A stretch of DNA of 64,000 bases, taken from an uncultured Clostridia bacterium. Lineage in GTDB: Bacteria; Bacillota; Clostridia; Monoglobales; Monoglobaceae. Shown here piece after piece: positions 51,148 to 58,019 of the stretch. The stretch's first letter is position 1, and each line of letters begins with the position of its first letter. The translations under genes were made by a program, and so were the position numbers. Under the pieces are notes generated by a model, which saw only the letters and a program-made list of their open reading frames with translations, had not been told where the DNA came from and did no database searches. The DNA is taken from the NCBI GenBank assembly GCA_910580105.1, contig CAJTWN010000004.1:115765-179764 (forward strand), read 5' to 3'.

Positions 51148-51167
51148 TTGATAACAGAAGGCGTATA

Positions 51168-52331
51168 TTGACATTTTGTGCAAGCAAGACAGTAAACGGA
51201 GTGACGACCAATCACATCTGGGATGGTACGAATATTGTTGCGGAAACGGACGGGAATAAGCAGGTAACGGCCAAGTACTATAGAGGAAGCGGTCTGATCA
51301 GTCAGGAGGTCAGCAATACAGAATCGTATTATCAGTTCAACATGCATGGAGATGTCATTGGTTTGACGGGAGCAAATGGAGAGAAGGTTGAGGCCTTCGC
51401 GTATGACGCATTCGGAAACCAGTTGAGTGAAGAAGAGACATCAGCTACGCCATTCCGTTATAATGGGGAATATTATGATGAAGAGACCGGCTTTACTTAC
51501 CTCCGTGCTCGGTATTACGATCCTACCACCGGTCGGTTTATCCAGGAAGATCCTATAAAAGATGGATCGAATTGGTATACGTACTGCGTGGGTAATCCGG
51601 TGAATTATTTTGATTCAAATGGATTATGGATGGAAGGTGATGAAAAATTATCAGACGGAGCTCAAATTTATACAAAGTATTATGGAGATAAATGGGAGGA
51701 AGCGAATAAAAGATATCAATCAGCAATTGCCATTGGTGATATTTCCGGTGCCGAAGCAGCAAAGTTAGAAATGCAGGATTTGCATGCCCTGGCAGAAGAT
51801 ATTCGAGCTCTTGATGCTGAAGGCAAAGTATCTGGTGTTTACTATGATATACCATTATTTAATCAGGGGAGATATAATTTATGCTGGGCATATTGTCAAG
51901 TTATGATTGAAAACTTTATGGCAGGAAATAGTATGTCGCAAGAACAAGCTGATGCAAGAGCGCAGACTATTGCAGAATATGTAAATGGAACTGGTACGAA
52001 TCCTGATGGGAGTTTTGTATGGAATAAGGGAGGATGGCCTACAAATTCTAAAGATATTAAAAATCAGATGGTGACTTTTCCCCAAATAGATAGTTTTTCT
52101 AAATTAGAGAAGGTCATAGCTTCTAATCCGGCATATGCATATTATGCTAATAATAAGAATGTTGCCCATCTTATTGTCGTTACAGGAGTAGCTTCTGCCC
52201 CAGGACATGATGAATTAGTTACAACAAATAATCCCTGGGGAGAAAAAAATATACAGACGTATGATGATTTTAAAGCTGGAATTCCAGGAGATGGATATAA
52301 AATGAAATTAATAGATATACTTAGAATTTAA
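51168..52331 (+). CDS. Orphan RHS-core module with papain-like tip (cassette C)
   Basis: 387 residues from the TTG behind AGAAGG. Same RHS core as the main gene up to NGLWMEGDEKLSDGAQ, then a divergent tip. The tip starts with a helical linker like that of the main tip (WEEANKRYQSAIAIGD versus WEIANAKLQASLAAGD) and has the papain-type triad: Cys in YNLCWAYCQ, His in NVAHLIVVTGVA and Asn in TTNNPWGE. Intact. No signal peptide, so either a donor for the main gene or a cytoplasmic mini-protein. Confidence 0.85.
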   Translation: MTFCASKTVNGVTTNHIWDGTNIVAETDGNKQVTAKYYRGSGLISQEVSNTESYYQFNMHGDVIGLTGANGEKVEAFAYDAFGNQLSEEETSATPFRYNGEYYDEETGFTYLRARYYDPTTGRFIQEDPIKDGSNWYTYCVGNPVNYFDSNGLWMEGDEKLSDGAQIYTKYYGDKWEEANKRYQSAIAIGDISGAEAAKLEMQDLHALAEDIRALDAEGKVSGVYYDIPLFNQGRYNLCWAYCQVMIENFMAGNSMSQEQADARAQTIAEYVNGTGTNPDGSFVWNKGGWPTNSKDIKNQMVTFPQIDSFSKLEKVIASNPAYAYYANNKNVAHLIVVTGVASAPGHDELVTTNNPWGEKNIQTYDDFKAGIPGDGYKMKLIDILRI

Positions 52332-52356
52332 TTCGCAAGCAAGAAAGGAGAGTGCC

Positions 52357-53328
52357 ATGTATAAACAATTACTAAAATTTCGTTTAATAATTATTTTAAT
52401 TATTGTATTTATAAGTATTATAATTAACGTTTCTGGGCAGCAAATTAGTGAAAGAAATGTAGAAAGTGGTGATATAGTGGTTTATTCATTCCCATATGAA
52501 ATTTTTAATAAATTTATTGAAAATCCAGCCACAAATATTTTTTCTGATAATGAGAATAAAATTATAATTTCCTCTTTATCAAAATCTTCTAATAAACAAA
52601 TACTACGAAAAACAATTAACCAAACACCAACACAAATTGAGGAAATGGAGGGGGGGATATACGTTGGAAAAACTCCCGTATATTTAACATTAATTGATTT
52701 TGTGACGAATAGAGAGATGTTAAAAGCTTTTTTAATTAAGAACAATATTGTTATTAATAGTATTAATAATATTAATCTATTGGATGTACCTAATATGCCT
52801 GCTATTATTTGGATACAGGATAATCAACAAAATTATTATATTACTGTTGATGAAAAATATGAGGATAAAAATGTAAAAAAGAAAGAAGATGAATATATTT
52901 ATAGGGTATATTCAGATAAAGAATTTTACAGTAAATTTAGTGATAAAGAAGGGATTCTTATAGTTAATGGAAAAAATGTTACTACTAATAATTTTGTAAA
53001 AATAAATTATTCTGGAACATATATTTCCTTGCGTGGAGTAATAGAATCTTTAGGACAAAAAATTGAATGGGATGATGCAAATTGTGTTGCGCGATTAATG
53101 TGCAATGGTAAAACTTATATATTAGATTGTCAAAATAAATTATCTCTTGTTGAGGAGGGAACTTCTAATAATATATTAATTCTTCCACCTGGAGGTATAT
53201 ATTATTACTGTTCCATAATAAATGGACAAACAATAATAAATGAAAATGCAATGCGAATGTTGTTAAGATTAATGGATGCCACAATTAATGTGGATTATAA
53301 TAATTTAATTGTTAATATAAATTCGTAA
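52357..53328 (+). CDS. Putative secreted immunity protein with CuAO_N1 domain (cassette C)
   Basis: 323 residues, AAAGGAG before the ATG, 25 bp after the toxin stop. N-terminal hydrophobic signal (FRLIIILIIVFISIIINVSG). Residues about 30-200 are an unrecognised domain. About 205-323 is a CuAO_N1 module (ILIVNGKNVTTNNFV, then YISLRGVIESLGQKIEWDDA, then MLLRLMDATINVDY). Very AT-rich coding, unlike the RHS core. Antidote role inferred from position and the shared domain. Confidence 0.7.
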   Translation: MYKQLLKFRLIIILIIVFISIIINVSGQQISERNVESGDIVVYSFPYEIFNKFIENPATNIFSDNENKIIISSLSKSSNKQILRKTINQTPTQIEEMEGGIYVGKTPVYLTLIDFVTNREMLKAFLIKNNIVINSINNINLLDVPNMPAIIWIQDNQQNYYITVDEKYEDKNVKKKEDEYIYRVYSDKEFYSKFSDKEGILIVNGKNVTTNNFVKINYSGTYISLRGVIESLGQKIEWDDANCVARLMCNGKTYILDCQNKLSLVEEGTSNNILILPPGGIYYYCSIINGQTIINENAMRMLLRLMDATINVDYNNLIVNINS

Positions 53329-53357
53329 GTGTTGAGGGATTATAAAGAATTAAAGAA

Positions 53358-53390
53358 GACACGTTAACAGAATTGTTGGCGTGTCTTTTT
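53358..53390 (+). terminator. Intrinsic terminator after cassette C
   Basis: GACACGTTAACA / TGTTGGCGTGTC stem (12 bp with two G-U) and TTTTT. The 53391-53551 stretch beyond it is non-coding with nothing recognisable. Confidence 0.8.
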
Positions 53391-53551
53391 ATATTTGATT
53401 TATATAAGTGGGAAAATATAAGATTCAGGATTGTATTCTGTACATATATTCCAACTGAAAATACGGTAAAAATCGTCTAGAGAAAGCATATTTAGTAGAA
53501 AATGAAAAATTGGATTTGGATGAATCTCAAAACTAAACTGATAAACTATTT

Positions 53552-53660
53552 CCCTAAATGAAAGTAGTTATATATTAAAAAAGGGTAGACAAAAGAAAAT
53601 AAAGGTGATATAATTTGATAACAGAAGGCGTATATTGACATTTTGTGCAAGCAAGACAGT
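53552..53660 (+). repeat. Cassette-boundary repeat, copy D (109 bp, partial)
   Basis: Equals 47222-47330 with one mismatch (53559). The terminator part is missing; promoter, AGAAGG and TTG are kept. It continues into RHS core (53656-53850), matching the main gene except for one C-to-T change in GATGTTATTGG. Confidence 0.88.
53586..53614 (+). promoter_or_regulatory. Promoter in boundary repeat D
   Basis: TAGACA (53586-53591), 17 bp, TATAAT (53609-53614). Confidence 0.6.
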
Positions 53661-54795
53661 AAACGGAGTGACGACCAATCACATCTGGGATGGTACGAAT
53701 ATTGTTGCGGAAACGGACGGGAATAAGCAGGTAACGGCCAAGTACTATAGAGGAAGCGGTCTGATCAGTCAGGAGGTCAGCAATACAGAATCGTATTATC
53801 AGTTCAACATGCATGGAGATGTTATTGGTTTGACGGGAGCAAATGGAGAGCTGATAGAAGATTATGATTATGACGCATTCGGAAATCAAATCAATCAGAG
53901 TACTGAAAAGTCTACGCCATTCCGCTATGCAGGAGAATATTATGACGAAGAGACAGATTTAATCTATCTCAGAAATCGGTACTATTCTCCCATAGTTGGT
54001 CAGTTTATTACCGAAGATCCGGCTAAGGATGGTACGAATTGGTATGTGTATTGTCGGAATAATCCCATTATGCATGTAGATCCATGGGGGCTTGATTCCT
54101 GGGCTATTATTGACAGAAGTACTTATGGATGGGAAAATGCAGTAGCACAGATGAAAAAATATTATGGAACAGAAGTGCATGTTGTTTATGTTGATACTGC
54201 TGAAGAATTTGTGGATGCCTGGAACAATATGGGGATGATTGATGGCGAGAAAGTTGAAATTGATGGAGTTTTCATTAGTGTTCATGGGGATCCAACTGGA
54301 TATGCTGTCCAAGGTATAGATGGTGTTGATTTTGACGAATTAAATCAAAAGAATATGGATATGTTAGTTAGTTTTGGATGTAATACAGGATTTGTTGATG
54401 AAGAAAATAATGTTGCAGTACAAATGTTAAAGAAAAATAATATAGCAAAAGGAGTTATTGCATCTGATGGCACTGTCTGGGGAAATTCGGGATTTAGAAA
54501 TGATGGTAAAGGAGTTTATGCAGAATCCATTGGTGATGATGATTTTAAAAATCTTTTAAATAGTTATGGTGTTTCATCGCGTGAAAATGAAGGATTTTTA
54601 TTTTATTATGAAGGTATAGATAATAAAATTGAAAAATATGGGTTAGGAAAGAAAATAAATAATCTTGATAAATTAATGGAAAAATCAACTGAGATTAAAG
54701 TTGATGTGGAAATAAAAAAGATGGAATTTCGAAATTGGAAGCCGTTATTTGAACAGAAATTACCCCCATTCATTTTCACAAATACTATAAGTTAA
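53635..54795 (+). CDS. Orphan RHS-core module with caspase-like tip (cassette D)
   Basis: 386 residues from the TTG. RHS core to NPIMHVDPWG, then a tip of about 240 residues. VEIDGVFISVHGDPTGYAV ends a strand with His-Gly, and about 40 residues later MDMLVSFGCNTGFVDEEN ends a strand with Gly-Cys. This His...Cys spacing on neighbouring strands is that of caspase-fold (clan CD) peptidases such as CHAT and DUF4347-type proteins. The remainder is helical (LGKKINNLDKLMEKST). Family assignment is by motif only. Intact frame. Confidence 0.7.
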   Translation: MTFCASKTVNGVTTNHIWDGTNIVAETDGNKQVTAKYYRGSGLISQEVSNTESYYQFNMHGDVIGLTGANGELIEDYDYDAFGNQINQSTEKSTPFRYAGEYYDEETDLIYLRNRYYSPIVGQFITEDPAKDGTNWYVYCRNNPIMHVDPWGLDSWAIIDRSTYGWENAVAQMKKYYGTEVHVVYVDTAEEFVDAWNNMGMIDGEKVEIDGVFISVHGDPTGYAVQGIDGVDFDELNQKNMDMLVSFGCNTGFVDEENNVAVQMLKKNNIAKGVIASDGTVWGNSGFRNDGKGVYAESIGDDDFKNLLNSYGVSSRENEGFLFYYEGIDNKIEKYGLGKKINNLDKLMEKSTEIKVDVEIKKMEFRNWKPLFEQKLPPFIFTNTIS

Positions 54796-54808
54796 TAAGG
54801 AGATAATT

Positions 54809-56383
54809 ATGAAAAAGTGCTGTATAATTATAATCATGTTCCTTTGTATTATTGGAATAAATGGATATGCTGCGGAAGATATAACAGTAAAAGTTAATGA
54901 TGAAGTTGTAATTTCTGATGTTGAACCAATAGTAGAAAATAATCAAATTTGGTTACCATTGCGCAGTGTATTAGAGGCGTCAGGAGTTTATGTGGTGTGG
55001 AATGACAAAATGAACCAAGTGGAAGTAGTTTGTAATTCTAAAGATATTATTTTAAAACCGGATGTAAAATGTATATCTATTAATGGTAATGAAGTAATAT
55101 TAGATAATGCGCCTATGATGAAAAAAGATCGTGTATTCTTGCCATTGGATGTTTTTTCTATGATACCTAACGTAACGGTAAAATTTGTTGAAATTTTGAA
55201 CACGGTTTATTTAGAAACGTCACAATGGAATATTCCCATGAGAAATTTATATTTGGTTCAAAATATTTTTGATGATGATGGAGAACAGTTGCTCATACGT
55301 GATAGTAGTAATCTTGTTATTTTTACAGGTAATGATGAAGTTTCAGAAAAATTGAATAATAGTTTTTACGGAAACTATATTTATGGACTAGAGGGTATGG
55401 AAAATGATTATTATACTGAATATAGACAAGAGCTGAAAGAAGAATGTCAGGATGAGTACAAAAAAGATCCTGAAAAATATCAACCGAAGTATCAAAGAAG
55501 AACATTTCAAATTGACTATGGGAAAGGAGACATTTTAGGACTGACGCTTGTTATACAAGATAGTGATGGTATGGTTTTATCTTATCCAAAAGTATTTGAT
55601 ATAAAGACAGGTGAGGAATTAACATTATCAGAATTACTTGCAATGGAGATAGAAGAAATTGAAAGTGTTTTATTGCATGAATTAGAAAAGGTAAAAAGTG
55701 TATCCGAAGAAGAAAAAATTAATTTTTTAAAGAAATATTCTTTTGCAATTTCAGAAAATAATTTGCAAATATTCTATCCCCAAAATTTGAATCCAAAAGT
55801 GGATGAGTTATTGACCAAAGAGGTGGAAAGAGAAGCTACTTTTACAATACCATGTGAACAATTAAAATGGAAGATAAATTTAGAAAATGGAATATGGACA
55901 GAACCGTTTTATGAAATAAAAAATGAAGAAGTAGTCTATAAAGATATTCCTGTTTTGATTACTGAAGGGATAAAATTACGCGCTATGGATTATTTGGATT
56001 TAAATGGTTCATTCTTTGATTTAAAAAAATTTAAGATGAATGTAGAATACATCTCAAATGATACTTATTTTTCAGATGAAAAGTGGAAATTATCTTGTGG
56101 ATATTTAACAAAAATTGAAGCGTATGCTGAATTACCGGGAAAAAAGAATGAGTGTATAGACCTGATAGAAAATGGCCTTGTTTACGAAACAGATTTTCCA
56201 GATGAAAATCTAAGTATATATGATTTTGATGAAAAAGAAGCAAAGTGTATTCGTAAATCTGTTTTATATTCAGGAGGTAAGTTTAGTACAAGTTATAGTG
56301 TGATCTATGTTGTACAAGAAGTAGCTGGTAACAAAGTGAAATTATATGTGAAGGCTGAAATACCGGATACGGTATTCCGATAA
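54809..56383 (+). CDS. Secreted CuAO_N1 and RsiV/DUF3298-like protein, putative immunity (cassette D)
   Basis: 524 residues, 13 bp after toxin D, AAGGAG before the ATG. Signal peptide (core CCIIIIMFLCIIGINGYA). Residues about 25-135 hold tandem CuAO_N1 halves (IWLPLRSVLEASGVYVVWND, VFLPLDVFSMIPNVTVKF). About 180-360 resembles the DUF4163/DUF3298 pair of PdaC and RsiV (FQIDYGKGDILGLTLVIQDS, KVFDIKTGEELTLSELL, ISENNLQIFYP). The last 150 residues are unassigned. RsiV-like domains bind lysozyme, so binding of an attacking enzyme outside the cell is plausible. Confidence 0.75.
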   Translation: MKKCCIIIIMFLCIIGINGYAAEDITVKVNDEVVISDVEPIVENNQIWLPLRSVLEASGVYVVWNDKMNQVEVVCNSKDIILKPDVKCISINGNEVILDNAPMMKKDRVFLPLDVFSMIPNVTVKFVEILNTVYLETSQWNIPMRNLYLVQNIFDDDGEQLLIRDSSNLVIFTGNDEVSEKLNNSFYGNYIYGLEGMENDYYTEYRQELKEECQDEYKKDPEKYQPKYQRRTFQIDYGKGDILGLTLVIQDSDGMVLSYPKVFDIKTGEELTLSELLAMEIEEIESVLLHELEKVKSVSEEEKINFLKKYSFAISENNLQIFYPQNLNPKVDELLTKEVEREATFTIPCEQLKWKINLENGIWTEPFYEIKNEEVVYKDIPVLITEGIKLRAMDYLDLNGSFFDLKKFKMNVEYISNDTYFSDEKWKLSCGYLTKIEAYAELPGKKNECIDLIENGLVYETDFPDENLSIYDFDEKEAKCIRKSVLYSGGKFSTSYSVIYVVQEVAGNKVKLYVKAEIPDTVFR

Positions 56384-56390
56384 TTTTAAA

Positions 56391-56417
56391 AATGGTGTGC
56401 ATTGCACGCCATTTTTT
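56391..56417 (+). terminator. Intrinsic terminator after cassette D
   Basis: AATGGTGTGC / GCACGCCATT (one G-U), 3-nt loop, TTTTT-rich tail. Confidence 0.82.
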
Positions 56418-56492
56418 ATTGAAAGAAAAAGGTTGAAAAAAAGAAAAAAGTGTGGTAAAATGTTATATAAAAGGGGATTAAATGTAGAACAG

Positions 56493-56573
56493 CCATGTAT
56501 ATGAATACGACAGCTTCAATCGGTTAATAAAAGCGGTCGGTGGGGATAAAATAAGCGCCTACATACTGTGTTG
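56493..56573 (+). pseudogene. RHS repeat scrap at the array end
   Basis: Matches the main RHS gene near 44405-44470 (text VYEYDSFNRL then KAV), with drift and no start. It marks the distal edge of the array. The stretch 56418-56665 otherwise holds only a possible TTGAAA-17-TAAAAT promoter (56433-56461) and no gene. Confidence 0.75.
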
Positions 56574-56665
56574 AATACATATATGCCCAAAACGGGATTT
56601 GCATTTGTTCGGAAGGATAGTAAAATTCAAAGGCAGATATGGCGGAAAATGGGATGAATCAATAC

Positions 56666-56696
56666 AAAAAGAGATGCACTATGTGCATCTCTTTTT
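56666..56696 (-). terminator. Terminator downstream of tRNA-Pro
   Basis: AAAAAGAGATGCA / TGCATCTCTTTTT stem, 3 bp past the tRNA 3' end on the minus strand. Symmetric, so it also stops array transcripts from the plus side. Confidence 0.88.
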
Positions 56697-56698
56697 GA

Positions 56699-56775
56699 TG
56701 GTCGGAGTGACTGGATTCGAACCAGCGGCCACCTGAACCCCATTCAGGTACTCTACCAAACTGAGCCACACCCCG
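56699..56775 (-). tRNA. tRNA-Pro(GGG)
   Basis: 77 nt including encoded CCA. Acceptor stem CGGGGTG / CACTCCG (one G-U), D arm GCTC...GAGT, anticodon stem CCTGA / TCAGG with loop ATGGGGT (anticodon GGG, G37 typical of proline tRNAs), T arm CTGGTTCGAATCCAG. All four helices pair. Confidence 0.96.
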
Positions 56776-56891
56776 ATAAGTGAACAGATGATATTATACT
56801 ACATATAGTATAAAAATGCAAGGGCTATCTTAGAAAAAAATTAACTTATTTCAGTCGCAAATCCTAATTATTTTTTATTTTATGTATTTTT

Positions 56892-56923
56892 AAAAACAGG
56901 CCTGTGAGATTTCACAGGCCTGT
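56892..56923 (-). terminator. Intrinsic terminator of the DUF378 gene
   Basis: ACAGGCCTGTGA / TCACAGGCCTGT (12 bp); on the minus strand TTTTT follows. Confidence 0.85.
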
Positions 56924-56956
56924 TTGTTGTGATGTCGCACATAAGCAAGAAATTTG

Positions 56957-57163
56957 CTATTCGGCAGTTTTGTTTAGTATTTTTTCTTTAAAGAAGAAAG
57001 TAATTGCCCAAAGGCCGCCGAGAGCAACGATTGTAAATATGATACGGCTCATCACGGAAAGCTGTCCGCCAAAAAGGGCACCGACAATATCGAACCCAAA
57101 AAGACCGATGCTTCCCCAGTTGAGTGCGCCGACGATCACAAGGATTAAAGCAATAGCATCCAT
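56957..57163 (-). CDS. DUF378 small membrane protein
   Basis: 68 residues, two transmembrane segments (AIALILVIVGALNWGSIGLFGF and IIFTIVALGGLWAITFFF) around a GALFGGQ loop, the DUF378 pattern. The ATG at 57163 follows AAAGGAG; the longer frame to 57214 lacks a ribosome site. Function unknown. Confidence 0.9.
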   Translation of the reverse strand: MDAIALILVIVGALNWGSIGLFGFDIVGALFGGQLSVMSRIIFTIVALGGLWAITFFFKEKILNKTAE

Positions 57164-57294
57164 ATTTTTTGCTCCTTTCACTGATGATACAGCTTTATTA
57201 TTTGTTATTTGCATAAAAATATTCGAAAATGATTCCCTTAGAAAGAAAAATATGGTATACTTCGAATAGAAAATAAAAAAGTAGGGAATAGCAT

Positions 57295-57891
57295 ATGGAT
57301 AAAAGGAAAATAATTTGTATAGTGTGTGCGGTTGGAATCGTATTTGTCCTTCTCGTATTTTTGTATTTAGGAGGTATCATTATGCAAAACGGAGGAGAAC
57401 AGGAAGCTGTGCAAAATGTTCAGTACGTAATCGTTTTGGGATGTAAACTTGAAGGAGAAGAACCGGGCAGATGTTTGGCTGCACGCATAGAACGGGCAAC
57501 AGACTTTCTTTTGAAAAATCCAGAGGTAATTGCCGTCTGCTCTGGCGGACAGGGCAGTGACGAGGAAATTCCGGAGGGAGAAGCTATCCGCCGCGGACTC
57601 ATTGATCATGGAATAGCCAATGAGCGGATTTTGGTGGAAAATCAGTCAAAAAGCACATATGAAAACTTTATTTTTTCGAAAAAAATTATTGATGAAAGAG
57701 AACAGGGAAACACTTATAAAATTGCTTTTGTTACAAATGATTTTCATCTATATCGTTCCCGGCGTTTGGCGAAATATGTGGGGTTTACTGCAATTGGACT
57801 ATGTGCTCCGACACCGCGGGATATTCTTCTTCCCAATCTGATACGGGAAGTTTGCTCGGTAATTGTTTCGTGCATACGTTTTCGCACATAG
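57295..57891 (+). CDS. DUF218/YdcF-SanA family membrane-anchored protein
   Basis: 198 residues. One N-terminal transmembrane helix (IICIVCAVGIVFVLLVFLYLGG), then a DUF218 domain: VIVLGCKLEGEEPGRCLAARIERA, VCSGGQGSDEEIPEGEAI, VENQSKSTYENFIFSKKII, VTNDFHLYRSRRLAKYVG. In enterobacteria such proteins (SanA, ElyC) affect envelope integrity and lipid carrier use; the biochemical activity is unproven. Monocistronic, divergent from the DUF378 gene; a TATACT box lies about 40 bp upstream. Confidence 0.9.
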   Translation: MDKRKIICIVCAVGIVFVLLVFLYLGGIIMQNGGEQEAVQNVQYVIVLGCKLEGEEPGRCLAARIERATDFLLKNPEVIAVCSGGQGSDEEIPEGEAIRRGLIDHGIANERILVENQSKSTYENFIFSKKIIDEREQGNTYKIAFVTNDFHLYRSRRLAKYVGFTAIGLCAPTPRDILLPNLIREVCSVIVSCIRFRT

Positions 57892-57945
57892 TCTGTCAGA
57901 TATTGCCGTGACTTATACAATTCGGTTACAGTTGGGAAAATTTTC

Positions 57946-57974
57946 TTGACTATGGACTTTTCACAATTTATAAT
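57946..57974 (+). promoter_or_regulatory. Predicted promoter of hppA
   Basis: TTGACT (57946-57951), 17 bp, perfect TATAAT (57969-57974), 46 bp before the start. Confidence 0.75.
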
Positions 57975-58019
57975 AATGATAAAAAATAAAATTGTTTATT
58001 ATATAAAGGAGGATTTGAA

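Larger units (their letters stand above)
51021..51193 (+). repeat. Cassette-boundary repeat, copy C (173 bp)
   Basis: Equals 47158-47330 (no differences seen). The upstream gap 50817-51020 is AT-rich with only a CTCAAA/TTTGAG palindrome near 50964. From 51189 to 51661 the sequence is identical to 44508-44980 of the main RHS gene (473 bp). Confidence 0.9.

Noticed and set aside
46081..53660. CRISPR-like array suggested by the four repeated blocks
   Set aside because: Repeats are 109-329 bp, separated by kilobases of coding sequence, and contain promoter and gene parts; no short repeat-spacer pattern and no cas genes.
46335..53660. Insertion sequence or transposon explanation for the boundary repeats
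   Set aside because: No transposase, no terminal inverted repeats and no target duplications were seen; homologous exchange between RHS cores explains the layout.
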